A stretch of 64,000 nucleotides of DNA from Pseudogemmobacter sp044142105 (GCF_044142105.1 NZ_JBGTYM010000002.1:496001-560000), one strand, 5' to 3'. Numbered from the stretch's first letter, positions 1 through 7,958 are shown. Numbers and translations: made by a program. The notes: generated by a model from the sequence alone, not told the origin.

Positions 1-1
1 G

Positions 2-475
2 GGCCAGGAGCTGCGGCTTTGGGCCGATGCAGTGACGCCGGTCGGGCCGGGGCGCATCCCCAGTGGCAAGGTCGCGCCGGTCGCAGGCTCAGCCTTCGAT
101 TTCCTGGCCCTTCGCGCCATCGGAGCGGCTTTGCCCGACGAGACGGGCTTTGACCACAATTTCTGCCTTTCCGCCCCCAGCGAACCCGCGGCGGGCGAGG
201 CGCTTCGCCCCTGCGCGTTGGCGGTGGACCCGGAGTCCGGGCGGCGGATGAAGCTCTGGACCAATATGCCCGGCATCCAGTTCTATACGGCGGGCCATCT
301 GGCCGACGGCCTGCCGGGCAAGGATGGCGCGATCTATGGTCCCTTCGCGGGTTTTGCGCTGGAAACCCAGCGCTGGCCCGACGCGCCGAATCACCCGGGC
401 TTCCCCTCGGCCCGGCTCGACCCCGGCGAGACCTATCGCCACGTGATGCTGTTCTCCTTCGCGCCCGAGAGCTGA
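2..475 (+). CDS. aldose 1-epimerase (galactose mutarotase family), 3' part
   Basis: This is the C-terminal part of a gene that begins before the window; the frame is open from base 2 to the TGA at 473-475. The family interconverts the alpha and beta anomers of aldoses in the cytoplasm. The translated part carries late-family patterns: FDFL, GFDHNFCL, the stretch LWTNMPGIQFYTAG, and GFALETQRWPDAPNHPGFPS close to the C-terminus, where the conserved Glu of the family sits in LETQ. It is followed by about 200 bp without a gene and then a tRNA on the other strand. The assignment to the mutarotase superfamily is firm; the sugar specificity is not visible. Confidence 0.85.
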   Translation, partial: GQELRLWADAVTPVGPGRIPSGKVAPVAGSAFDFLALRAIGAALPDETGFDHNFCLSAPSEPAAGEALRPCALAVDPESGRRMKLWTNMPGIQFYTAGHLADGLPGKDGAIYGPFAGFALETQRWPDAPNHPGFPSARLDPGETYRHVMLFSFAPES

Positions 476-616
476 GCGCGCACACACCAGTCCCGCGCGG
501 CAGCCGAAATGCCGCCCGCGCCGAGCAGCCTTCGTTGATCGGGTCGGCCGTCAGCATCAGCCGATAAGCCACAAGGGCGGAGGGGCGGCGAAGCCCCCAC
601 CATGGGCGAGGCCCGG

Positions 617-659
617 AAAACCGAAAGACGGCCGCCCCTTGCGGGGATCGGCCGTCTTT
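617..659 (-). terminator. Rho-independent terminator of tRNA-Ala
   Basis: An 11-bp perfect stem (624-634 with 649-659, AAAGACGGCCG and its complement) encloses an inner CCCC/GGGG stem. Read on the minus strand it is followed by TTTT (617-620). It lies about 20 bp downstream of the tRNA gene, in the right orientation to end that transcript. Confidence 0.75.
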
Positions 660-679
660 TCAGCGATTTAGGAGTTTGT

Positions 680-755
<76 letters not shown>

Positions 756-858
756 ACCGGAGGTCTCGTGCCGGTCAGGACCGGCGCGATGGGCGGTGTT
801 TACGGAAGGCCGCGGGGGGGCGCAAGTGGAAAAATGCAGCCCCGCGGCCCCGTTTTCG

Positions 859-1194
859 TCAGACGTCTTCCTCGTCCCCGGCAACGTCGGCCAGATCATC
901 CAGCGAGACATTGTCGTCGCTGTCATCTTCCAGCAGATCATCGTCCAGCTCGGTATCCTCGGCGCCCGCGGTTTCCAGCAGATCGTCTTCGCCGTCGATA
1001 TCCTCGACCAGCACATCTTCGTCCTTCTGGGGCGTGACGCGCGAGATGACCGAGGCGGCCAGCTTGCGGCGGGCGGATTCGATATCGACGACTTCGCCGG
1101 TATAGGGGCTGACGACCGGCGTGCGGTTCATGTCGTAAAAGCGCTTGCCGGTGGTCGGGCAGAGGCGCTTGGTGCCCCAGTCTTCCTTGGACAT
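859..1194 (-). CDS. TIGR02300 (FYDLN acid domain) family protein
   Basis: This is a 111-residue protein of unknown function. The N-terminal third is basic and conserved, with a CPTTGKRFYDMN stretch at about residues 12-23; FYDMN stands in for the FYDLN signature of the family. A second conserved stretch is PVVSPYTGE. The C-terminal half is a run of Asp and Glu with a few hydrophobics, as in other members. The ATG at 1194 was chosen because AAGGGACG lies just before it; the frame stays open further upstream without homologous sequence. The family is typical of alphaproteobacteria, and its role is not known. Confidence 0.85.
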   Translation of the reverse strand: MSKEDWGTKRLCPTTGKRFYDMNRTPVVSPYTGEVVDIESARRKLAASVISRVTPQKDEDVLVEDIDGEDDLLETAGAEDTELDDDLLEDDSDDNVSLDDLADVAGDEEDV

Positions 1195-1358
1195 GGGTCG
1201 TCCCTTCGGTTCTGGCCCGGGCCGCGCGGCGGCGCGGCGGGGGCGGTCTGTTCGGAAAGCCGCCCCTTGCCATAGCGCGGTGCGGCTGTCAAAGGCTTTC
1301 GCAGCCGCGCTCAGATGCGCTTTCGCGGGGCGCTGTTCAAGGGGAATTTGCAGCAATC

Positions 1359-2051
1359 ATGGCGGTTCTGCCGGGTTCGCCCCCGATCGACATCGTGATG
1401 AAGCGATCCGCCCGCGCGCGGCGTTTCTCGCTGCGCGTTTCGCGGCTGGATGGGCGGGTGACGCTGACCCTGCCGGCGCGGGCGCGCGAGAGCGAAGCGG
1501 TGCGATTCCTTCACGCGCAAGAGGGTTGGCTGCGCCAAACCCTGTCCGAAATGCCCGAAACCGCGGGCGAGGCGGTGAGGATCGGCACGCTTCTGCCGGT
1601 CGAGGGGCGGCTGTTGCGGCTGGAAAGCGCGACGGGCCGCAGCGTGCGGGTCGAGGACGAGCGTCTGCTGGTGCCGGGCGATCCCGCCCAGGCGGGTGCG
1701 CGGGTGGCGGCCTGGCTCAAGGTTCTGGCGCGTGACCGGCTGGCGCGCGATTCGGCGCATTTCGCCGGGCTGGTCGGCCGCAGCTACAGCCGCCTGACGC
1801 TGCGCGATACGCGATCGCGCTGGGGTTCCTGCGCGCCGGACGGGGCGCTGATGTATTCCTGGCGGCTGATTCTCGCGCCGCCCTCGGTGCTGTCCTATGT
1901 CGCGGCGCATGAGGTGGCCCATCTGGTCGAGATGAACCATTCCGCCGCCTATTGGGCCATCGTGACGCGGATCTGTCCTGGCTGGAAGCGCGAGCGCGCC
2001 TGGTTGCGGTCCGAGGGTCAGGCGCTGCACCGCTGGCGCTTTGGCGATTGA
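1359..2051 (+). CDS. YgjP/DUF45-type metallopeptidase domain protein
   Basis: This 230-residue cytoplasmic protein belongs to the SprT-like/YgjP (DUF45) group. The zinc-binding helix HEVAH is at residues 184-188, inside the pattern VAAHEVAHLVEMNHS, and the family sequence TRSRWGSCAPDG lies before it. The N-terminus has the usual KRSARARRFSLRVSRLDGRV-like strand pattern. Family members have been annotated as metal-dependent hydrolases or as UTP pyrophosphatase YgjP; the substrate cannot be chosen here. The gene is followed closely by a GntR regulator gene on the same strand (31 bp to the preferred start), so the two may be cotranscribed. Confidence 0.85.
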   Translation: MAVLPGSPPIDIVMKRSARARRFSLRVSRLDGRVTLTLPARARESEAVRFLHAQEGWLRQTLSEMPETAGEAVRIGTLLPVEGRLLRLESATGRSVRVEDERLLVPGDPAQAGARVAAWLKVLARDRLARDSAHFAGLVGRSYSRLTLRDTRSRWGSCAPDGALMYSWRLILAPPSVLSYVAAHEVAHLVEMNHSAAYWAIVTRICPGWKRERAWLRSEGQALHRWRFGD

Positions 2052-2082
2052 CCGGGCCGCGCGCCCCGTGTTCCCTGCGGCC

Positions 2083-2739
2083 ATGAGCGACGCGCCCCGC
2101 CCCCGCCTGTCAGACCCCAATGCCGCCGCGCATGAGCGACTGTATCGCAGCCTGCGCCAGCAGGTGATGCATGGCGAGTTGGCGCCCGGACAGGCGCTGA
2201 CGCTGCGCGGCCTGGGCAAGCAATTCGGCGTGTCGATGACGCCTGCGCGCGAGGCGGTGCGGCGGCTGGTGGCTGAAGGGGCGCTGACGCTGTCATCCTC
2301 GGGCCGGATCTCGACGCCGGAACTGTCGCCAGAGCGGATTGAGGAGCTGGCGGCGATCCGCGCCATGCTGGAGCCGGAAATGGCGGCCCGTGCCCTGCCG
2401 CGTGCCCATTTCGCGCTGATCGAGCGGCTAGCCGCGATCAACGCGCTGAATGCCGAGGCCGTGGCGCGGCAGGACGCCGTGGCCTATCTGCGCACCAATC
2501 TGGAGTTCCACCGCACCCTCTACCTGCGCGCCCAGACTCCGGCGATGCTGGCCATGTGCGAGACGGTGTGGTTGCAACTTGGGCCGACGATGCGGGCGCT
2601 TTACGCGCGGTTGCGGCGGAACGAGCCACCCCAGCACCACCGCCATATCCTGGCGGCGCTGCGGGCCGGGGACGAGCCGGGGCTGCGGCTGGCGGTGCGG
2701 ACCGATGTGACGCAGGGGCTGCGGCATCTGGCGAGCTGA
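2083..2739 (+). CDS. GntR-family regulator, FCD (FadR-like) subfamily
   Basis: This 218-residue transcription regulator has an N-terminal winged helix-turn-helix (about residues 15-80), with the GntR patterns LYRSLRQQVMHGELAPGQ, LRGLGKQFGVSMTPAREAVRRL and LSSSGRIS. A helical FCD effector domain follows (about 90-210), with LEFHRTLY and a late HRHILAALRAGD. FCD domains bind small carboxylates through a metal. The ATG at 2083 was preferred over the upstream in-frame ATG at 2041, which overlaps the previous gene. A perfect palindrome lies 14 bp after the stop codon, before the pirin gene, and may be its operator. The ligand is unknown. Confidence 0.88.
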   Translation: MSDAPRPRLSDPNAAAHERLYRSLRQQVMHGELAPGQALTLRGLGKQFGVSMTPAREAVRRLVAEGALTLSSSGRISTPELSPERIEELAAIRAMLEPEMAARALPRAHFALIERLAAINALNAEAVARQDAVAYLRTNLEFHRTLYLRAQTPAMLAMCETVWLQLGPTMRALYARLRRNEPPQHHRHILAALRAGDEPGLRLAVRTDVTQGLRHLAS

Positions 2740-2752
2740 GGCCTGTCAGGCC

Positions 2753-2775
2753 GATTGTCCCACGGTGGGACAATC
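2753..2775. promoter_or_regulatory. perfect 11-bp palindrome between GntR and pirin genes
   Basis: GATTGTCCCAC and its exact reverse complement are separated by one G. There is no T run on either side, so an operator is more likely than a terminator. The half-site contains the GT...AC spacing common in GntR/FCD operators, and the GntR gene ends 13 bp before the site. Binding is inferred, not shown. Confidence 0.55.
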
Positions 2776-2948
2776 GTGGCCCGCAAGTGATTCAACGGGT
2801 TACGATTCCGAATTTACCCTTTCGCAACTATTGCAAATTCGCACAATCGACCTGTGCGGCTGGGACTTGGACGAATCTGCCGGCCGCCCCATCTTGGGGC
2901 CAAGCGAAACCAGACCCTCGCGCAAGGCGAGGCCAGAGGAGGAAAGAC

Positions 2949-3860
2949 ATGTCGATCCGTCCCGTTCTTGAAACCCGCCGCGCCCAGCCCACGATGGAGG
3001 GCGCCGGCGTCCGGCTGCACCGCGCCTTCGGCTTTGCCGATCCGACCGAGGCTGACCCTTTCCTGCTGTTCGACGATTTCCGGGGTGATCGGCCCTCGGA
3101 TTATCAGGCCGGTTTCCCCTGGCATCCGCATCGCGGCATCGAGACCATCACCTATGTACTGGCGGGCACGGTGGAACATGGCGACAGCCTGGGCAATCGC
3201 GGCACTTTGGGCGCGGGCAGCCTGCAACTGATGACGGCGGGGCGCGGCATCCTGCATCAGGAAATGCCCAAGGGCGATGCGCAGGGCCGGATGCATGGCT
3301 TCCAGCTTTGGGGCAATCTGCCTGGGGCGCTGAAGATGACCGATCCGCGCTATCAGGACATTCCCGGGCTGGAGTTGCCCGAGGTCACCGACGATGACGG
3401 CACCTCGATCAAGGTGGTGATCGGCGACTACAAGGGGATCCGCAGCCCGGTCGACGGTATCGCGGCCGAGCCGCAATATCTGGATATCTTCGTGCCTGCG
3501 GGCCGCAAGAAGCGTTTCAAGGTCGACACCTATCGCCGCGCCTTTGCCTATGTCTTTGAGGGGGCAGCGCGTTTCGCCGATGCCAGCCACCCTGAAGGCG
3601 TGCTTCTGGAAAAGGAAGTCGCCGGGCAGGAGGTGAATATCCGCGACCTCTCGGGCAACCGGACGCTGGTGCGCTTTGGCAGTGGCGATGAGGTGACGGT
3701 GCAGGCCGGGCCGGAGGGGGTGCGCTTCCTGCTGGTTTCGGGTGCGCCGATCGAGGAGCCGGTGGCCTGGGCCGGGCCGATCGTGATGAACACGCAGGCC
3801 GAGTTGCAGCAGGCCTTTGCCGAGCTGCGAAACGGCACGTTCATCAAGCCGGCGCATTGA
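2949..3860 (+). CDS. pirin family protein
   Basis: This 303-residue protein has two cupin barrels. The N-terminal pirin domain shows the metal-site sequence PWHPHRGIETITYVLAG (about residues 57-73), then GSLQLMTAGRGILHQEMP, and FQLWGNLP, all diagnostic. The C-terminal domain has the pirin_C pattern FVFGAPI-like ending, here RFLLVSGAPIEEPV. Pirins bind iron and some have quercetinase activity; others act as transcription cofactors. The ATG at 2949 follows GAGGAAAGAC, a good ribosome binding site. The gene stands alone, with a 208-bp upstream region that holds the palindrome at 2753 and a TTGCAAA-type element at 2827, and a hairpin follows the stop codon. Confidence 0.9.
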   Translation: MSIRPVLETRRAQPTMEGAGVRLHRAFGFADPTEADPFLLFDDFRGDRPSDYQAGFPWHPHRGIETITYVLAGTVEHGDSLGNRGTLGAGSLQLMTAGRGILHQEMPKGDAQGRMHGFQLWGNLPGALKMTDPRYQDIPGLELPEVTDDDGTSIKVVIGDYKGIRSPVDGIAAEPQYLDIFVPAGRKKRFKVDTYRRAFAYVFEGAARFADASHPEGVLLEKEVAGQEVNIRDLSGNRTLVRFGSGDEVTVQAGPEGVRFLLVSGAPIEEPVAWAGPIVMNTQAELQQAFAELRNGTFIKPAH

Positions 3861-3865
3861 GCGCG

Positions 3866-3891
3866 GGGGGCGGGTCTTTCGGCCCGCCCCC
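3866..3891 (+). terminator. hairpin after pirin gene
   Basis: GGGGGCGGG (3866-3874) pairs with CCCGCCCCC (3883-3891) around an 8-nt loop, 5 bp after the pirin stop codon. The following sequence GGTTTCGTC is only weakly T-rich, so termination efficiency is uncertain. Confidence 0.55.
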
Positions 3892-3967
3892 GGTTTCGTC
3901 CGAAAACCGGATCGTCGCAGCGACGGAACCGCGCCTGGCGGGCGTGTGACCCCGCAGGAGACCGCAT

Positions 3968-4741
3968 ATGACCCTGACCGTTCTTGATCGTCGCAGCCTG
4001 CTCAATGCCCTCGCGCTGGCCCCCGCTGCCGTGGCCCTTTCCCCCGCCCTGCGCGCCGAGGCGCAGGCTTCGGGGCTGATCACCAGCGATGTCTGCATGG
4101 TGCAGAAGGAGGTTACGGAAGGCCCGTTCTACCTTGATCCCAGGCTGATCCGCAGCGACATCACCGAGGGGCGGCCCGGCTTGCCGCCGGTGCTGCGGCT
4201 GCAGGTGGTGACGGCGGATTGCCAGCCCATCGTCGCGGCGCGGGTGGATGTCTGGCATTGCGATGCCGGGGGGCTTTATTCCGGCGTCGACAACATGGGC
4301 GGCGGCGATACGACCGGCGAGACCTTCCTGCGCGGAACGCAGATGACGGGCGCGGATGGCGTGGCCGAGTTCCGCACCATCTTTCCCGGCTGGTATCGCG
4401 GCAGGGCGGTGCATATCCATTACAAGGTCTGGTTTGATGAAGCCAACCTTTTGACTGGACAAGTGTTTTTCGACGACAGCCTGTCGGACACGATCTATGC
4501 CGAACATCCGGCCTATGAGGGGCGTGGCGTCCGGGACCAGCTGAATGGCAGCGACCGGATCGCGCAGCAGGCGGGGGCTGCGGCGGTGGCGCGGCTGGAG
4601 CTGGATGCGCCCGATGGCGAGGCGGTGGCGGCGCTGGTCGTCGGCGTCGACGAGGGCGCGCGGTCGGGCAGCCTGCTGGAGCGGCTGTTCGGTCGGCACG
4701 CAGATCCGGGGGCGTTGCCCCCGGACGCCCGGACTATTTAA
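3968..4741 (+). CDS. exported intradiol-dioxygenase-like protein
   Basis: This 257-residue protein is related to the beta subunit of protocatechuate 3,4-dioxygenase. The N-terminus LDRRSLLNALALAPAAVALS looks like a twin-arginine signal, so the product is probably periplasmic. The dioxygenase core shows EGPFYLD, a VWHCDAGGLYSG strand, TFLRGTQ, and the iron-site pair GWYRGR and HIHYK with the Tyr and His ligands. The canonical enzymes open aromatic diols; exported short members have no settled substrate. The last dozen or so codons and the stop fall in a palindromic repeat (4706-4755), so the C-terminal tail comes from the repeat and not from the domain. Confidence 0.82.
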   Translation: MTLTVLDRRSLLNALALAPAAVALSPALRAEAQASGLITSDVCMVQKEVTEGPFYLDPRLIRSDITEGRPGLPPVLRLQVVTADCQPIVAARVDVWHCDAGGLYSGVDNMGGGDTTGETFLRGTQMTGADGVAEFRTIFPGWYRGRAVHIHYKVWFDEANLLTGQVFFDDSLSDTIYAEHPAYEGRGVRDQLNGSDRIAQQAGAAAVARLELDAPDGEAVAALVVGVDEGARSGSLLERLFGRHADPGALPPDARTI

Positions 4742-4755
4742 GCCAAGAGGAAGAA
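4706..4755 (+). repeat. degenerate copy of a palindromic intergenic repeat
   Basis: The unit is CCGGGGG-loop-CCCCCGGAC, then CCCGGACTATTT, then an A/G-rich tail ending AGGAAGAA. It matches the two inverted units at 38453-38597 in order and spacing (hairpin, GGA-TATTT, AGAAGAA). It overlaps the 3' end of the dioxygenase gene and supplies its stop codon. The hairpin could also act as a transcription end signal. Confidence 0.6.
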
Positions 4756-4761
4756 AGGATA

Positions 4762-4779
4762 GCGCGCGGTGCCGCGCGC
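4762..4779 (-). terminator. hairpin after lpd
   Basis: GCGCGCGG and CCGCGCGC pair around a 2-nt loop. On the minus strand the stem is followed by TATCCTTTCTTCC. It lies 12 bp downstream of the lpd stop codon, between two convergent genes. Confidence 0.55.
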
Positions 4780-4791
4780 GCCGTCCTGTCT

Positions 4792-6180
4792 TCAGGCGTG
4801 GATCGCGCCCAAGCCGCAGGCAAGGGCGGCTTCGCGCACCGCCTCGCTATAGGTGGGGTGCGCGTGACAGGTCAGCGCAAGGTCTTGTGCTGACGCGCCG
4901 AATTCCATCGCCACGCAGACCTCATGGATCAGGTCGCCCGCGCCCGGCCCGATGATGTGGCAGCCCAGGATGCGGTCGGTTTCCTTGTCAGCCAGAAGTT
5001 TCACGAAGCCTTCGGTCTGGAACACGGCCTTGGCGCGCGCATTGCCCATGAAGGGAAACTTGCCGATCTTGTAGGCGCGGCCCTGTTCCTTCAACTGCTC
5101 TTCCGTCGCGCCCACGCTGGCCACCTCGGGCGTCGTGTATACCACGCCGGGGATGACGTCGTAGTTAACGTGACCGTGCTTGCCGGCGAGGATTTCGGCA
5201 ACGGCCATGCCCTCATCTTCGGCTTTATGCGCCAGCATCGGGCCGGCCACCGCATCGCCGATCGCATACAAGCCGCTGATATTGGTGGCGAAATGGCTGT
5301 CGGTCTTGACGGTGCCGCGCGGCCCCATCTCGACCCCCAGCGCCTCGAGCCCGAGGCCTGCGGTATAGGGTTTGCGGCCCGTCGCGACCAGGACGGCATC
5401 GGCGGTGATCTCGCCAGCGGCATCGTTCTTGCGCAGCTTCCACGAGACATGGGCCTGTTTGCCCCTGCGCTCGACCGTCTGGACGGCGGCGCCAAGCACG
5501 AATTTAAGCCCCTGTTTCGTCAGGATTCTCTGGAAGGTCTTGGCAACCTCGGCATCCATGCCGGGGGTGATGGCGTCAAGATATTCGACCACCGTGACCT
5601 CGGCGCCCAGGCGGGCATAGACCGAGCCCATTTCCAGTCCGATCACGCCGGCGCCGATCACGACCATGGATTTCGGGATCTTCGGCAGGGTCAGGGCTCC
5701 GGTCGAGGTGATGATCACCTCTTCGTCCACGGTGATGCCGGGCAGGACGGAAGCCTCGGAACCCGTTGCAATCACGATGTTTTTCGCGGAGTGCACCTCT
5801 TCCCCGACCTTGACCTTGCCCGGCTCGGGGATCGAACCCCAGCCCTTGAGCCAAGTGACCTTGTTCTTCTTGAACAGGAACTCGATGCCCTTGGTGTTGC
5901 CGGCGACCGTATCGTCCTTGTAGCGCAGCATCCGTTCCCAATCGACTTTGACCTTGGCGCCCATCAGGCCCATTTTCTCAAAGTTTTCATGGGTTTCGTG
6001 CAGAAGATGCGTCGCGTTCAGCAAGGCTTTCGAGGGGATGCAGCCCACGTTGAGGCAGGTGCCGCCCAGGGTTTCGCGCCCTTCGACACAGGCGGTTTTC
6101 AGGCCCAGTTGGGCACAGTGGATGGCGCAGACATAGCCGCCGGGGCCGCCGCCGATCACGATCACGTCGAATTCTGCCAT
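4792..6180 (-). CDS. lpd: dihydrolipoyl dehydrogenase (E3)
   Basis: This 462-residue FAD enzyme reoxidises dihydrolipoamide with NAD+ and is the E3 of 2-oxoacid dehydrogenase complexes. The N-terminal FAD site is GGGPGGYVCAIHCAQLG. The redox disulfide lies in GGTCLNVGCIPSKALL (about residues 39-54). The NAD site is VIGAGVIGLEMGSV, the second FAD motif is GLYAIGDAV, and the C-terminal catalytic His-Glu is in CHAHPTYSEAVREA. The ATG at 6180 is the normal family start. It lies in the same region and orientation as odhAB but is separated from them by a terminator and three other genes. It has its own 85-bp upstream gap holding a four-unit 11-bp repeat array, so it is probably controlled separately. 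Confidence 0.97.
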   Translation of the reverse strand: MAEFDVIVIGGGPGGYVCAIHCAQLGLKTACVEGRETLGGTCLNVGCIPSKALLNATHLLHETHENFEKMGLMGAKVKVDWERMLRYKDDTVAGNTKGIEFLFKKNKVTWLKGWGSIPEPGKVKVGEEVHSAKNIVIATGSEASVLPGITVDEEVIITSTGALTLPKIPKSMVVIGAGVIGLEMGSVYARLGAEVTVVEYLDAITPGMDAEVAKTFQRILTKQGLKFVLGAAVQTVERRGKQAHVSWKLRKNDAAGEITADAVLVATGRKPYTAGLGLEALGVEMGPRGTVKTDSHFATNISGLYAIGDAVAGPMLAHKAEDEGMAVAEILAGKHGHVNYDVIPGVVYTTPEVASVGATEEQLKEQGRAYKIGKFPFMGNARAKAVFQTEGFVKLLADKETDRILGCHIIGPGAGDLIHEVCVAMEFGASAQDLALTCHAHPTYSEAVREAALACGLGAIHA

Positions 6181-6214
6181 GGTCATTTCCTTCAGTGTTT
6201 TCGGTATTTTGACT

Positions 6215-6254
6215 GTCTTCCGAACGTCTTCCAAACGTCTTCCCAAGGTCTTCC
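6215..6254. promoter_or_regulatory. four 11-bp direct repeats of GTCTTCC before lpd
   Basis: The box GTCTTCC starts at 6215, 6226, 6237 and 6248, with 4-bp spacers GAAC, AAAC and CAAG. The period is exactly 11 bp. The array ends 35 bp before the lpd ATG, where an OmpR/PhoB-type activator would touch the -35 region; the sequence next to it, read toward lpd, is AGTCAAAATACC, a possible -10. Related arrays occur at 30983, 61712 and 63388. Confidence 0.65.
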
Positions 6255-6265
6255 GGGAAAAGGGA

Positions 6266-6658
6266 TCAGATCAGGGCGGACAGGATGAGGATCAGGGTTG
6301 CGAAGAAACCCGCCGCCCAGAGAAGCGAGCGCCAGGGCACGAGGCCCAGGACATAAGCGGGCAGGTAGAGGAGGCGGGCCAGGACATAGACCCAGGCGGC
6401 GATTTGGGTCAGCGCGGTGGACTGGCCGGTGAAATGGACGAGCAGCACGGCGGGGGCAAAGAGCACCAGCCCCTCGAAGCCGTTCGACACCGCGCGCAGG
6501 TTGCGGCCCAGCCGGGACGAGAGCGGCGGCAGCGGCGGGTCGCGCGGCGAGAGGGTGACGCGCGGCCCGAGTTCGCGGTTCGCCACCACGGCCATCAGCG
6601 CCAGCGTGGCCATCTGGACCAGCAGGGCGGCGGCAAGGGCGGCAAGCTCGGGCGTCAT
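6266..6658 (-). CDS. MAPEG family integral membrane protein
   Basis: This 130-residue protein has four predicted membrane helices (about residues 3-25, 55-80, 85-105 and 110-130). The motif pattern SRLGRNLRAVSNGFEGLVLFAPAV, with RAxxNxxE geometry, is typical of MAPEG proteins (membrane-associated glutathione and eicosanoid metabolism). Bacterial members are mostly uncharacterised. The next gene downstream starts after the lpd promoter region. The gene upstream (6662-6898) is 3 bp away, so these two small genes form an operon. Confidence 0.8.
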   Translation of the reverse strand: MTPELAALAAALLVQMATLALMAVVANRELGPRVTLSPRDPPLPPLSSRLGRNLRAVSNGFEGLVLFAPAVLLVHFTGQSTALTQIAAWVYVLARLLYLPAYVLGLVPWRSLLWAAGFFATLILILSALI

Positions 6659-6661
6659 GGA

Positions 6662-6898
6662 TCAGACCGTCTTGAGGAAGCGGGCCTGGACGGCATGGCC
6701 AAGCCCGGCGCGGGTTGCCAGCCAGGCCTCGGCCTTGGTCCGGCTGCCGACCTGTAGAAGCGCCAGGATCGCGCCCGCGTCATCGGTCCAGATCTGCAGG
6801 GTCGAGAGACCGGCATCGGCAAGCGACTCGGCCTGGGTGTCGAACTCGGCCTTCCAGGCGGCGTAATCGCCTTGGGTTTCGATCAGCAGTTGTTGCAT
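6662..6898 (-). CDS. small hypothetical protein
   Basis: This is a 78-residue soluble, slightly acidic protein beginning MQQLLIETQGDYAAWK. I do not recognise a family with certainty. The ATG at 6898 was chosen because GAGGTCGCC precedes it; an in-frame ATG at 6913 lies upstream of that site. The sequence has alternating Ala-rich helices and one strand, IWTDDAGAILALLQV. It is followed 3 bp later by the MAPEG gene, with which it is probably cotranscribed. Confidence 0.7.
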   Translation of the reverse strand: MQQLLIETQGDYAAWKAEFDTQAESLADAGLSTLQIWTDDAGAILALLQVGSRTKAEAWLATRAGLGHAVQARFLKTV

Positions 6899-6938
6899 GG
6901 CGACCTCGGGCAAGGGAGGGGGACGGGACGGGTCTGGG

Positions 6939-7688
6939 TCATTCCGGGGCGGCTGCCTTGTCGGCGGATTTCAGGAAGGCGACCGCCGCATCGAAGCTGT
7001 CGGCGTCGAAGAATCGGACCGGCTTGCCGATGATCTGGGCGCCGACCCGTTCGGCCAGGCGTTGCCAGGGCTTGTTGCCCAGGATCGCGGCGCGTTCGAC
7101 CAGCGGGATATGGGCGCGGGCCAGCTTGAAATGCTGGCCAAGCGCGGACAGGCCCTGCCAGCCGTCAAATTCGCGCAGGTCGATCAGCAGGCGGAACTGG
7201 TCATTGGCGCGGATGAAGGCGTCAAGATCGCCTGCCTCGCCGGCATAGGCGGCGGCATCAAGCTTGCCGATCAGCCGGATCTGCACCACGCCGTCGCCGA
7301 GGTCGATCTGATGGATCGCGCCCAGGGATTCGCGCAGCCAGCGGCGGGCCTCGTCCTCCTGGCCCAGCGGGAAGACGCGGACCGGGCAGGGCATGATCGG
7401 GGCGAAAGCCTGGGCGGCGAGACGCAGCCATGTGGTGTCGGTGACGATGGCGCAGCGGTCAAAGCCGGACCAGTGCTTGAGGCCCATGCGGGCGTCGTCG
7501 AGCATGGCGGCAAAGCTGTAGCCCTGGAACCCGGCATCGAAGCGGACCAGCACGCGGATATGGTCATGCGCCTCGATCGCGGCGTCGATAGCGGGCATCA
7601 GGACGGCGGTATAGTCTTCGTCGGTGACCTTGCCGGTCACGGTGATTTCAAGCAGGTCGTTGGTTGCTGTCGGCTGGATGGTGATCAT
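6939..7688 (-). CDS. tandem SpoIIAA/STAS-like (DUF3478-type) protein
   Basis: This 249-residue cytoplasmic protein is made of two similar halves of about 120 residues. The first half has LLEITVTGKVTDEDYTAVLMP, then RVLVRFDAGFQGYS and DRCAIVTDTTWLRL. The second repeats the plan with VVQIRLIGKLDAAAY, FRLLIDLREFDGWQG and ERAAILGNKPWQRL. This is the SpoIIAA-like (STAS superfamily) fold, usually found as a single domain of about 120 residues, so this looks like a tandem duplication or fusion. Function in bacteria is unknown. The ATG at 7688 gives the first strand intact. Confidence 0.78.
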   Translation of the reverse strand: MITIQPTATNDLLEITVTGKVTDEDYTAVLMPAIDAAIEAHDHIRVLVRFDAGFQGYSFAAMLDDARMGLKHWSGFDRCAIVTDTTWLRLAAQAFAPIMPCPVRVFPLGQEDEARRWLRESLGAIHQIDLGDGVVQIRLIGKLDAAAYAGEAGDLDAFIRANDQFRLLIDLREFDGWQGLSALGQHFKLARAHIPLVERAAILGNKPWQRLAERVGAQIIGKPVRFFDADSFDAAVAFLKSADKAAAPE

Positions 7689-7958
7689 GGCAATCCCTTC
7701 TTCTGCCGGGTGCAGGGGAGGGAAAGCGGGGTCCATCCCCCGATCGTGGTGGAAGACCCGACCCCTTGGTCCGGCTTTCCTGATCTGTCCAAGGATGCAT
7801 GGCAAAGCCACCCGGACAGATCAGATATAGCACCGCGCCCTTGCGCCGCAAGGCGGCCGCCCGCCGCAGCGCGACCTGAGAGAGAGGGGCGGAACAAGCG
7901 GGGCATGGGGCCTCGACAGGGGGGACGCGCGAGGGGGGCGGCCCGTCTTGTGGAAAGA
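7689..7958. other. intergenic stretch without a gene
   Basis: About 270 bp lie between the STAS-like gene and the odhB terminator. I see no convincing coding frame. One partial inverted repeat is present (ATCTGTCC at 7781-7788 with GGACAGATC around 7814), which could be an operator or hairpin for the minus-strand gene downstream. Confidence 0.4.

Noticed and set aside
2041..2082. Upstream start for the GntR regulator at 2041
   Set aside because: It overlaps the previous gene and adds residues unlike the family; ATG at 2083 is better placed.
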